A stretch of DNA of 64,000 nt from Spongilla lacustris (taxonomy: Eukaryota > Porifera > Demospongiae > Spongillida > Spongillidae): assembly GCA_949361645.1 (NCBI GenBank), contig OX442415.1, forward strand, positions 10,519,071 through 10,583,070, written 5' to 3'. A program made the position numbers and the translations under genes. The notes under the pieces are model-generated. The model made no database searches. It saw nothing but the letters and a program-made list of their open reading frames with translations, and was not told the DNA's origin. This document shows positions 36,965 through 48,429 of this stretch, piece after piece. Numbering within the stretch: the stretch's first letter is position 1; each line of letters starts with the position of its first letter.

Positions 36965-37980
36965 CTGAGCACGTAATACATTTTAAAGCAGACAAAATAT
37001 TCAGTCAAAATGCAGTTAGAATACACAAAGGCAAAAATGATTTTTTTGTGTGCATACTTCCTCGTTCATGCAGTAACTTTGTAAGTGTTAAAAGACAAAA
37101 CATCTACAGATTGACATGGATCCGGAGTTCCATGCATAATTTAAATTTTTAAATACAGATTGAAGTTAATCCATCTAAATGATAAACATACAAATATCTC
37201 ACTCGGACCTTAGACTCCAAGGAAAATTGTGTCAGGTTAACCGATACAAAGTTGTATCTAATTGATCTGCATCAAATACAATTGATGTAAATTGCTACAC
37301 TGACTTACATTGGATCACTCAGACCACACATGTTGCATGCATGGCTGTCGCTTTCATGAGCATAGAGATGACACTCAAGTAGCTTCTCTACCATTGCAAT
37401 GCCACTTGTAGGGTTACTGGCTGCAGAGAGAAAAAAAAAAGAGTGTTCTATATCATTTGAGATACTACCTTGGAAGAGTGCCGGTAGAAAATGCTACAAG
37501 TGGTATCGTATCTGATTGGAGACTCTCTGCCAAAAGGCGAGGAAGTAATGAGGCAAATCATGTTTGAAGTGAAGAAAGGCTTCAAGTGGTAATCCTGAAG
37601 CTGCGCAGTGATCGGTCAGCGAAGGAAGTTACTGAAAGAGCAGAGGGATGAATGCTTGTATCCAATAGATGCAGCCAATGAATTGGAGCCTTTCGCTGTA
37701 CACATGCATGCCTAATTTGTCCGAATATTGATGCAAGAGCACATGCATGACTATGCCTCACATGCAGTACGTGATACCCATGCAAACAAATGACTCCAAT
37801 TCCTTCGCTGCATCTATGCAATAGTGCTTCTGCTAGACAGTTTGCAGCTTAGATGTGCTAACATTAACTTGAAATGAAGTGGTCATTACATCTTCATCCT
37901 GTCTATGTTATACATGTACCTACACTGTCTATATGTGTGTTGGATTAATTCGTTGTAGTTTCATTTTAATTTAATCAATT
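36965..37980. other. No gene seen
   Basis: Only short frames on either strand. No family or element recognised. Confidence 0.5.
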
Positions 37981-38850
37981 AAATAACATTTAACCGCCAT
38001 GGTATATGATTTAAACATCAACTACGAAGCAAACCTTTCATTTATAACTAAATTTAATGGCAGTGAGGAAACACCACTTGAGCATTGTACTTCATACTGT
38101 TTATGGTGGCAAAATCATTTGTGCTATACCTCTGGTTCTAAGCGTAGCTGAGTGATACAATACTAATTATGCAGCAATAGATGTAGTGTCAGGAGTCAGG
38201 GACTTGCCTGGGCTTAAATATACTCATTGCTCTCACTTTATTAAAATGCAGCCTGTGAACATCCTGTTATGATTTGTGGAACGACTATCTTGCATATCCT
38301 CTATTAAATACCTAATTCAGCAATGTTGAAACTGCTACTTGTATTTTGAAAGTTGCCTGATAGCTTTACATATTCTATATAACTCTAGATGATGAGGCCA
38401 CCAGTGTGTTTTCAACAGTCATAAGTAGTAGTATTTCTTATATATGACACTCTCACTCTGGCATGAGAAAAAATGCCAGACTGAGTGCGACTTTGCACAT
38501 GCACATACATATGTAACAAGAATTATAGAAGTCATAAGAGGAAGGTTATAGTACAAAGAATCATTCCATGTTCTGTGGAAGCATTTATCCTCATTTGAAC
38601 CAATGTTTTTGGCCTGCCATTTTGGAAGGCATCATCTCTGATCACAAAAAGCAGCTATTCTCATTTCCCGCATGATCCAACTGCAAGTGCCAAAAATTGT
38701 CAATACCACGTCCAGCGCAGGCACAAGAGACATGCACTGTGGATGCCATCAAAGTTATCTGTACCTGATCGCAATGTCCTAATATCCGAGTCAATGCTAA
38801 AAAATGCCGGCCCACCACCCAAGTCATACTTCACCCAGCATTATATTTAT
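37981..38850. repeat. Segmental duplication, copy A, distal 3' flank part
   Basis: Collinear with 24968-25845 at high similarity with small indels (for example 'atggtatatgatttaaacat', 'gtttgtaacttcata'-type words, 'gaatcattcc'). It ends near 38850, and the next matching sequence resumes only at about 44005, so about 5.15 kb is inserted relative to copy B. Confidence 0.8.
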
Positions 38851-39549
38851 AATGTACTGAAAATTACACAACAAGATTAAATATTCAGCGAAAGTTATTA
38901 TTGTAAGACATTATGGATAGAACTCAAAAGAAGCCGTCCTTCATCCATTATAGCTCAATAGCTGGCATCATGCCCATCTAATCCTTGGGATCTGTTCCTC
39001 TTCCTTGCCAACTTGGCACTAGTCCAGGTGGGCTTTCCCATAGTGGTGAATACACGAATTCGGCGAAGGGGGACTTTAATAGTTGATAAGAGGGTGGGGG
39101 GCGCGTCAATCGCGCGCAATTTTTTTTGCGACACATCCAAATTTATCCATAGAGAGTAAAGATTGGAAACGGAGGCATTCACTTGCACTTAGTTAAGGTT
39201 TTGTTCCCACGTTGTTGTGGAATTAAATGGCTGTGTTCGATCTGTCAGTTTAGTCAGATTTGTCAGATTTTAGTTATTACTTTGATGCTTGAGCCAATGC
39301 AATTTTATATTACGTAGTACCCGTACTACACGGGTTACCGTATATCACCCCCGCATTTTCAATCACAAATACAATGAAACTATACTTATACATACTTTAA
39401 ATAAAAAATAAAAAAATAAAAACAGGATGTGCCATGCGTAGGTGCGGCCGGGAATGTACCACACACTGTAAAAATACATGTTGATTGACAAATACAGAAG
39501 TTTTATTTATCCCTCTTTAGACACACGCGCTACTCCAAACTGTATGTGA

Positions 39550-40620
39550 ATGGAGCCTGGATGGCGATACTCGTCAAGCGTCTTCAGAAGATGGTTATGG
39601 AATATATTATCAGAGCCTACGTACCTGGTATTCAAAGCCCTTTTTTCTTTTTTCTTTAGCAGTATGGGCCTCTTTCTATTCGCCTATGTCTGGCACTCTT
39701 ACTATGACATGAACACCCAAGTATTACAAACTTTCGAGAACCCCGAGCCGCCTTCTTTGATACGGGAAGGATACCATTTTGCAAGACATGAAGAAAACGA
39801 AGTGAGGAAAGCGTTCTTGAACCAGACCGATACGTTGGGTTTGGTGGGTGTCGTCTTTGGGCCAGCCGGTACAGGAAAGTCTAATGTTGTCAGAACAGTT
39901 TGCGTCGAGAAACGTGAAAACCAAACTGAATACAAGGGAGTCAGCGGCGTTATCTACATGGAAATCGGATCCCCTCGACAATTCGCTTACCATTTGGCGA
40001 AGGCATGCGGAGTTCCCGTGGAGCCTAGTTGGTACGACGCTGTAGTCTCGAAACTCTTCACTTCTATGAGGACCAGCCTGACGCTTCCATATAAAGATGA
40101 AGACGCTCTGGCATCCGTTCTACCGATAATTGCAAAAGGAGGAAAGGAATACAAAAAAAAACATGGACGTATACCCGTTCTGTTTATTGATGGAGCAGAC
40201 ATACTAGCTAAGCAAAAAGACAGATCTTTGTACACAAATTTAGTGCACTGGGCAAAGAAGTGCGCGAACGAGGATAGCCTTCAAATCGTGCTGGTTAGCA
40301 GTGACTCGCACGTGCTGGCTTTGGATCAACAATCTTTCAAGTCGAGGTTAGCCGATTTAATTGAAGTTAATGACATAAACAGGGAGCAAGCAGTTCAACT
40401 TATGACACATAAATATCATTTCGACGAATACTTCGCCGAACTCATATATGACAGACTCGGTGGGCGTCTTGCCGATATACACAAAGTTGTGGCACTTTGG
40501 AGAAAAAACACGGACAGAAAAATTTCTCGGAAAGTGATTGCTGTAACGAAAGATAAACTACATCTTCCGAAGCAAGAACAGGAGCATGCAATTTTCACGG
40601 CGCTGCATGGGAGCGAATGA
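39550..40620 (+). CDS. Membrane-anchored P-loop ATPase
   Basis: 356 residues from ATG 39550. A hydrophobic segment at about 27-50 suggests an N-terminal membrane anchor. Walker A is GPAGTGKS (104-111), Walker B VLFIDGAD (210-217), and a sensor-like strand ends LVSSDS (248-253). A helical lid region follows (DINREQAVQLMTHKY...). This is the AAA/STAND-like ATPase core found in lineage-expanded eukaryotic families of unknown role, often with a C-terminal winged helix. The frame closes at 40620 with TGA. From about 40590 the +1 frame continues protein-like to about 40830 (KSNDLSNEERYLTLAIMRQY...), so the natural protein is probably longer and a frameshift lies near 40586-40618. A mobile element starts at 40833, and a likely continuation lies at 42970. 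The gene sits in the 5.15 kb block missing from copy B of the duplication. Confidence 0.7.
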   Translation: MEPGWRYSSSVFRRWLWNILSEPTYLVFKALFSFFFSSMGLFLFAYVWHSYYDMNTQVLQTFENPEPPSLIREGYHFARHEENEVRKAFLNQTDTLGLVGVVFGPAGTGKSNVVRTVCVEKRENQTEYKGVSGVIYMEIGSPRQFAYHLAKACGVPVEPSWYDAVVSKLFTSMRTSLTLPYKDEDALASVLPIIAKGGKEYKKKHGRIPVLFIDGADILAKQKDRSLYTNLVHWAKKCANEDSLQIVLVSSDSHVLALDQQSFKSRLADLIEVNDINREQAVQLMTHKYHFDEYFAELIYDRLGGRLADIHKVVALWRKNTDRKISRKVIAVTKDKLHLPKQEQEHAIFTALHGSE

Positions 40621-40832
40621 AAATGGTAGCGAAGATGCTGAAGATAAATCTAATGATCTAAGTAACGAAGAGAGGTATCTTACACTTGCAATAATGCGTC
40701 AGTATGAGTGGATGAAGACATGTGACTCCGCACGGATCCCCATAGAAGTGGCAAATGCTGTTAATAAAATGGAAGCTCAACCTTCAAATGAACAACTTAG
40801 GGGCATAGTACTCACCACTGCGCGAGACCATA

Positions 40833-42967
40833 TCGTATGCAGCTCTGCATGTTCATCGCATATTCTTCGATACGTACCACCATATGAACCGTATGCGGTT
40901 TTCCATATGATTCATATGCAGAGTCAGCATAACTACCGATTCGGACTGATCACTCATACGAATGGTATCGTGGTCTGCATACTATCTCTGCATATTAATT
41001 GTTATGCATCTGCATGCGTCGTGCAGACTCTCCATATGGTACTTCATACGAAGCGTATGCTGCATGCATGCATTCTTGTAGGTCCACATGGGGGTCTGCA
41101 TATGAAGCCGTACCCAGTCCAATTAAAATGTAGGTATAGGATAACTGTTTTTAATAATACTTTCAGCTTGTACATTATAGGAACAAAGTTTGTATGCACT
41201 CTCCTACGCCCCTTTAGTATAACGACTATCATGGACTGCTTACCACGCTTTGTTTTATGGTTATCCAAATAAACGAATGCAATTTTTATCCCAGTTTAAT
41301 TAATTTCTATTAACAAATAAATAGATATAGTAGCGATCGCAGCCTAAGTGATATTAATCGCTTTGTAGCCTCAAGCATTTAAGCAGCGCATTACAGGCTA
41401 ACTTTACTTTGAGTCTGTTAAGACACCATGCGTACTTCAGCCGTCATTTTGGCGCCCTAGCTATATTTTGGCGCCCCTGTTTTTAGGGCCGCTGGGGGGG
41501 CAATTGCCCCCCTGCCCCCCCTGGCCACACCGCCACTGCAGTGGGGGGGGGGGGGTCCCCACAATGGGCCAAATACAGGAGTACGAAGGGCCGCATAAGC
41601 TCCTTCAGACCTGATGCAAAGAAAATTAAGCTAGACGGGGCGGAACTCAAACCATCGAACAGGGAGGATTGACCAATCCCCCCGATTTCCCCCCCCCCCC
41701 CCCCAACAACTAAAGACCTGATATGGGAGGAGAGAGGGCATATGGGAGGGGAGAGGGCTCCCTCCACCTCCTCTTCTTCCTCATCACTGCCTAAGTCCTC
41801 ATAGCTGCACTGGGAACAATCTACCCATAGACCTCGATCTGTCACCCCTAGGACCACCCATCATTATATCATATCCATCTCCCCTAACTCTCATACGATA
41901 TTGCATACCCCTACACCTCCCATGCATGTGCCCCTACCTATATGCACTCACTTGTAACATTTCACATTCTCCATCTGCACACAACTAGAAATCAAGGAGA
42001 GCTAAGGATGAATTGAGTGTAGGGTAATTTTTTTTTACATTAGTCCCGCTTTTAATTCATTTCAGAAGAATGATTGTCTATCCAAGGTTCTATCCATGCC
42101 CAAAACCCATGATTTCTCTTATATGTATTCTAAGTGGATCACAAATTGCATGGTGGAAGCCAGATGCGCTCTAAATAAAGGTCACAATTTATAGATTAGA
42201 GTACACGTACATGGAAAAATTAATACCAAAATATATGTGGCAAGCGAACTAGTATGCAAGATACGCACTGGCGAAACTAAAACACGCAACATCACATATG
42301 TGCTGGTATACTATCTCATTCTGAGCTGCGTGCAATAATAATCCACAATAACCGGCTTACCGTTTCTACACACAGCGCGAATCCAGTTAGTCACCATCGT
42401 TGGGAAAATCGGTTAGCTCCGCATTGCAGACTAACTTTCCGCTCCGCAAAATACTTCAGAGAACAATTATCCCACAATTGGCAAGATGACGTTATATTAG
42501 TCTGCAAACGCCCCCTTATTAACTCTGTTACAAATTCGACATTACATATACGATTGCAGGTCTTATTTTGGACATGTCTCTAGTACACACTTTGGATAAT
42601 AGTAGGCCGTACTAGTATCAACTTAACAGCGGTCTCGGCGTGCATGTACGGCACGAAGTGTTGTCTGCCCGTGTACCGCCTGATCGGCGGATGTACGTCA
42701 GTTGATTGCAGTTCGCTTGACAATGTATAACAAAGCATGCAGTACTAGTTGCAATGTATATATATATATACACCTCCATATGCATACATACTACTCCGAA
42801 TAATTTACTACCCGTCACACTTTACCACTATTAGACACGTATCTGCATTCTAGCCCTCATACTAAGCATTAGACATACTGGTCCCGATATGTATCTTGAT
42901 ACGAGCATTGCTGCATATGTATCAGCATATGGTATCATATGCAGAGTCTGCATAGTTCTGCATACGA
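40833..42967. mobile_element. 2.1 kb terminal-inverted-repeat element inside the ATPase locus
   Basis: The left end TCGTATGCAG (40833) and the right end CTGCATACGA (ending 42967) are exact inverted repeats. Both are flanked by TA, and subterminal 'catatg/gcatatg' words continue the inverted similarity for about 100 bp on each side. The interior codes for no transposase. It contains a family-D terminus (41480-41541, with the self-complementary ggggcaattgcccc), poly-G/poly-C tracts and unassigned DNA to 42850. It separates the ATPase frame from a winged-helix frame. Confidence 0.65.
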
Positions 42968-42969
42968 TA

Positions 42970-43735
42970 CACTTCCGCGCGGTGCACTGCTTTGAAAGGT
43001 AGAGTCCAATTGCCCACTGAAGACAGATCCGATGCTTTAAAAGATGGGACTGTGAAGTGCACTATCAAGGCTATACTACACGAATGGATTTGGTGGAATG
43101 AATTTAGTGGGGAAATTAAAAGGCAGTTTGTCCGAGAAATGGAACAAGCGTTTTGCAAGGTCCTGGGCAATGACAAGGGTGGATGGAAACTGAAAGTATA
43201 CATAATAAATTCTGTTTTAGAAATGAAAGAAACTAAAACAGTTGAAGATATTGCAGTTGGTTATGCCAAAAAACAAGGTTCATCAACGCAAGAAGTGATA
43301 GAAGCTATTCAAGATTTTTTAGACAATAACGTTTTGAGAATTACAAAATATCGCACCTTATTCTGTTATAATAAAATGGCAGAGGAAGTTTTAAGAAGCT
43401 TTAAGAAGGAAACTGATAACGCAGAGACAGAAAGGCAGGAAAGAATTGAAACAAAAGAAATAACTGGAAAGCTAGATCGAATGGAAGGGCAAGATGGAAC
43501 TGAAACAATTAAAAAACAACCTGAAGATGAAACTGTGGACATAGAAAGTGGAACTGAAGAAACTGAAATGGTCGAGGGGCTACTTGAAGCTGACGAAACC
43601 AAAATGCAAGTTGGTGAAGAGTCAAAAAAGTTGGATGCACATGTTGCTAAAGGACAAAACAACACGGACGAAACTGAAAAGAAAGAAGAACGCAGCCCCC
43701 CAAAACGTCCTTATTCATCTAATGTAGAACTATAA
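42970..43735 (+). CDS. Winged-helix-like C-terminal part of the ATPase gene (or separate gene)
   Basis: A frame of about 250 codons is open from before 42970 to TAA at 43733-43735. The first ATG in frame is at 43139, inside a protein-like stretch, so the 5' part is probably missing. Residues from GGWKLKVYIINSVLEMKE through VEDIAVGYAKKQG to EAIQDFLDNNVLRIT form the helix-helix-helix-wing pattern of a winged HTH, a common C-terminal partner of such ATPase cores. A long acidic tail rich in E, T and K follows. Together with 39550-40832 it may be one gene split by the mobile element. The frames cannot be joined cleanly by eye, so inactivation is likely. Confidence 0.45.
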
Positions 43736-44794
43736 TCCTATAGACACAAAATTATTTTGATGGATATGTATATTTGGTATCAGTAATACATGGATGAAAT
43801 TACTAATTCATGAAAGATTGTGGCTCTAACATTTTAACTGATACAGGCATACGCATTTGCATTCATGGTTGTTCTTTTTTTATGATGGTAATTTGCAATT
43901 ATGATTGTTTTTTTATGAAGTGGGTTAAAACTATGTACATTCACTAATGTTTTGAAATGAAGTGTATTGTTATCTGGGGGTTGCTAGCAGAGTAGTACTG
44001 TACAGATTTGTGTGACCTGGATCACCAGTTCTGTTTTTACACTACACTGTAGTGCATATTTAAAAGGATCTAAATGATTTACATGCATTTATGGGCAAAC
44101 TCTTACCCCAGAGCAGATAAATTCCCTTCATTTCTTCTAGCCATCTCAAGCATCAAGGTCAATACAACTTAGCCTCCATTTGTGTTTTAACAGCCCAGTT
44201 GTCAATTTTAAAGTTACATTTAGGCCATGTAGATTTACATGCATATACATGTAGACTCCAGAATTCAGCATGTGGCCACCTGTTTCTGTCGATGTCACAA
44301 ACTGACCAATACAATGTAATGCATATAGTGCTTGACTTAATTAAGAGTGCTAGGTATCACGATTTGAGCATAATATTGGATGAATATACAGAAAAATATA
44401 GACATGTAAATGTATGCAGTGGGTCATACAAAAGTACAGTACCATGTATATATATAGTATATATATATACCCAAGATGGGAAATGAGTCCTACTTTCTGA
44501 GTCGCAGAGTACACGGAACATTGCCATCGGGCTTTACTGTGGCTCGCTGCACCACACAGATTTTGTAGTCAGACGGAAGTGAAACTTCGAAGGTTTGAAG
44601 CAGTCTGCAAAAAATCATCTTAGCTTCAATCTGCAAAGAAATGGCAAGAGTTAAGCATGCTATGGATACTAATGTACCATCGGACCATTGCGAAGTGCCT
44701 TCCAATACAAGATCGACGTCCAACACCAAATGGTGAGAATATAAAGGGACTGGGCCTTAGGAAAAAGAAATTTTCATATAAGATATGCAAGTTG

Positions 44795-46840
44795 TTGCAA
44801 GGTTTTAGTTGGGATATTAAACACACTTTTGGTTTTCAGGGTCAAAGCGAGCAGGGTTGAAAGTGTCCGGGTCATTGAAATGCTGAGACATTCGACTTGT
44901 AGCGCCTATTATTGTCTGAAAGCTCAGGAACCTCATAAGCTGAGCTGTATATGGAAACAGCAGTATACTTACAGCCATCTTAGTCCCTTCTGGGACATGA
45001 TAAACACTCAAACAAACTCCGCCTACAGGAGAGTCTTTGAACGTAGCGAGAACAGGTCCATGTAATCTTAAGGTTTCTTGAATTATCTGAAAGTAAAAAC
45101 ACAGATACAAATTCATTCACCAAACTTCACTTGTAAGATGTGAATTGAAAAGAGGTGCCATTTGGACATCAAAAGTGTTTTATGATATTCCCCCTTCATC
45201 GTGTCTCGTTAAGGTATAATAACTATCCAAAATTAGCGTGTCAGAATTAAAGCCTAATTCATTCACCAAACTTCACTTGTAAGATGTGAATTTAAAAGAG
45301 GTGCCATTTGGACATCAAAGATATTTGCCCTTCGTCGTGTCTCGTTAAGGTATAAAAATTAGCGTGTCAGAATTAAAGCCTAATTCATTCACCAAACTTC
45401 ACTTGTAAGATGTGAATTTAAAAGAGGTGCCATTTGGACATCAAAGATATTTGCCCTTCGTCGTGTCTCGTTAAGGTATAAAAATTAGCGTGTCAGAATT
45501 AAAGCTTATAGCAGCAACATACAGTTCTACTTGCTGCACTGCTGCATGCAAATTATGCATCAGCAGCCACATTTCTCATTTATCCAGCTATTTTTTAATT
45601 TTATTTTTTTAATGTAGTTTTAACCAAATGCGCAGGATCAGTGTGAGTAACAAAGTTGCACATGATTTTGTCTCACCTGCTCAGTGTACTTGAGCTTCTC
45701 CAAGTCCTCAGCACTCACTGTGGTCTTGTTCCCAAACACCTCATCAATCTCTGCCAGCAGCCTCTCCAACACATCAGGATGCTGGTGGACCAGTAACAAG
45801 GCAAAGGACAATGTATTAGCTGTCGTCTCCTGGCCTGTATATAGGAGAACATACATGTAAGAGGTGATGGCAGCATATTGTTGCAAGGTTTTAGTTGGGA
45901 TATTAAACACACTTTTGGTTTTCAGGGTCAAAGCGAGCAGGGTTGAAAGTGTCCGGGTCATTGAAATGCTGAGACATTCGACTTGTAGCGCCTATTATTG
46001 TCTGAAAGCTCAGGAACCTCATAAGCTGAGCTGTATATGGAAACAGCAGTATACTTACAGCCATCTTAGTCCCTTCTGGGACATGATAAACACTCAAACA
46101 AACTCCGCCTACAGGAGAGTCTTTGAACGTAGCGAGAACAGGTCCATGTAATCTTAAGGTTTCTTGAATTATCTGAAAGTAAAAACACAGATACAAATTC
46201 ATTCACCAAACTTCACTTGTAAGATGTGAATTGAAAAGAGGTGCCATTTGGACATCAAAAGTGTTTTATGATATTCCCCCTTCATCGTGTCTCGTTAAGG
46301 TATAATAACTATCCAAAATTAGCGTGTCAGAATTAAAGCCTAATTCATTCACCAAACTTCACTTGTAAGATGTGAATTTAAAAGAGGTGCCATTTGGACA
46401 TCAAAGATATTTGCCCTTCGTCGTGTCTCGTTAAGGTATAAAAATTAGCGTGTCAGAATTAAAGCTTATAGCAGCAACATACAGTTCTACTTGCTGCACT
46501 GCTGCATGCAAATTATGCATCAGCAGCCACATTTCTCATTTATCCAGCTATTTTTTAATTTTATTTTTTTAATGTAGTTTTAACCAAATGCGCAGGATCA
46601 GTGTGAGTAACAAAGTTGCACATGATTTTGTCTCACCTGCTCAGTGTACTTGAGCTTCTCCAAGTCCTCAGCACTCACTGTGGTCTTGTTCCCAAACACC
46701 TCATCAATCTCTGCCAGCAGCCTCTCCAACACATCAGGATGCTGGTGGACCAGTAACAAGGCAAAGGACAATGTATTAGCTGTCGTCTCCTGGCCTGTAT
46801 ATAGGAGAACATACATGTAAGAGGTGATGGCAGCATATTG
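44795..46840. repeat. Tandem duplication of three P450 exons
   Basis: Unit 1 is 44795-45880 (1086 bp) and unit 2 is 45881-46840 (960 bp). They look virtually identical, so the event is recent. The 126 bp difference is one extra intronic repeat unit in unit 1. The junction carries 'ttg' microhomology (cagcatattg|ttgcaagg). Confidence 0.9.
45107..45510. repeat. Intronic minisatellite, 126 bp unit
   Basis: The unit running from 'caccaaacttcacttgtaag' to 'gtgtcagaattaaagcctaa' occurs three times here, twice in the second tandem copy (46200-46470), and once in the corresponding intron of copy B (27040-27185). It shows stepwise expansion after the gene duplication. Confidence 0.85.
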
Positions 46841-48429
46841 ATGATAATGCTTTTACCAGCAACATAGAAGGTGGTGAATTCATCCACCAGTGACTCTATA
46901 TCAGAAGTCTCATCAGTGCCTGTGGGACACACATACAACATACATTACAGGTGGAAAGATACAAATGACACCACCTACTGGCCACTTTGAGGATACATGT
47001 GAGGATATCATTGGGCACATCCACTCCACTGTTCAATGCTTTGATCCTCTTCAGAATGCACTCCCTACCAATTGTACGGAGAGCTCTGACTGTATCACAG
47101 TATCCCTCAATCTCGAATGGATGGAGATACTGCAGCAGAAAACCCCCAGTTAACCAATGTAATCATTACATGAGTTTTAATGCAACTCATGGACATATCA
47201 TACATCATACAATTGATCCTTTCCTATAACACTTTTGTACTTCAAAAATTAAGTAGACAAAAATTGCAACTTCTTTCATAAAATCGAATGTTAGAATTAG
47301 AAGTTCATTCTAGAAGCAGAACTGGCAGTGTGTCCAGCTCATCAGTATAAAGCCGTGACATGTACATGCATCAGAGGACATTCGATGTTTTATAGAATTT
47401 GGATACCACATTCAATATGTAAATTGTAAGTTAGGGTTTCATTCAAGTCTAAAAGCTTAGTTAAAAACTGTCCCTGTCGCGAAACAACTGATAATAATAA
47501 ATAACTAACACTGATCTGGCATACCACGGATATAACTGACGGTATATGTGTACATGTAGTTACAGCGAATTATAGCCCCAAAATACGCGTACTGGCAATG
47601 TAATTCATTTCACGTGAGATACACATTTTTTTTTATGTTAAATGCAGTTTTTTTGACATGTGTACGGTGAGTTGATATACATAATACATTATATATTGTA
47701 CATGCTAAATGTATATACATATATATGTTTTTTTTTTGTGTTTGATTTATTCATCGCGCAAACTAACCTCTCTCCAAATACGTCGGCAAACAGCGCAGGA
47801 CTCTTTTTGTGAGTTGCTGGCATGTGAATAGTCTGAAAACATACATTCCAATGTTATAGCCAATACTGAGAATAGATATATATTTTGGTCGCTACCTCTA
47901 TGTCTTTCGCATTGAAGGCTACGACCCAAGGTCGCCACATTATGAACACGACGTACAAACTGCCAAACTCCGAAGCCCTATGAAACCGAAATGGTGTTGC
48001 ACGCTCACTAACTCTCTTATACATGGCATCCATGCAGGACAGCTCTTACCAGCGAAGATACACAAATCAGTAGGTGGGTTTTCCCCAGTCCGCTTTCTTC
48101 TCTCGCGCTCCAGTTCACCAAGGTGACCGAAGAAGAAGCTAGCGGGTGCTTGTCGCATCTAGATATGCAGCTGTATTGAAATAATCGACTTACGTGGCTC
48201 CTCTGGGAGAAGGTATGTGGCTATACTTCCATCGGATGAAGAAGACGTACGAAGAGAACACTAGGGGAACTGCTATTAGCAGCGAGGCTATTAGCGCAAA
48301 GAAAATCGCCCACACAGAAAGCATCATGTATTAACATAAAAAGTAGTGCTGCCTTTCAGCCTTAAATAATAGTGAAGTAAGCATGGCGCCTCCGGATGAT
48401 ATCGTGTACCCGCTGTATTAGTAAACGCC

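Larger units (their letters stand above)
44005..47313. repeat. Segmental duplication, copy A, gene-bearing part
   Basis: Aligns with 25882-28014. The homology ends at 'gaagttcattctag' in both copies (47300-47313 and 28001-28014), after which the sequences are unrelated. Copy A has an extra internal tandem duplication (44795-46840). Confidence 0.85.
44490..48327 (-). pseudogene. CYP46-like cytochrome P450, copy A (exons 1-4 and 8-13), rearranged
   Basis: Exon 1 (48194-48327) reads MMLSVWAIFFALIASLLIAV, an ER signal anchor, then KYSHIPSPRGA. Exon 2 (48050-48158) carries PASFFFGHL. Exon 3 (47896-47977) carries ASEFGSLYVVF, and exon 4 (47768-47832) HKKSPALFADVFGER. Exons 5-7 are missing. Then come 46979-47129, 46857-46919, 46637-46794 (I helix), 46059-46172 (ExxR) and 45913-46001. 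A second set follows at 45677-45834, 44973-45086 and 44827-44915, then the heme exon 44686-44755 and the last exon 44490-44630. The heme exon has an intact GT donor. Exon 2 needs two extra bases (in CCC and TTT runs) to keep the P450 frame. The duplicated exon set would join out of phase (phase 2 to phase 1). A normal enzyme is unlikely without exon skipping and exons 5-7. Confidence 0.8.

Noticed and set aside
43366..43665. Serine-rich minus-strand frame of 99 codons
   Set aside because: It is the antisense shadow of the acidic tail of the winged-helix frame.
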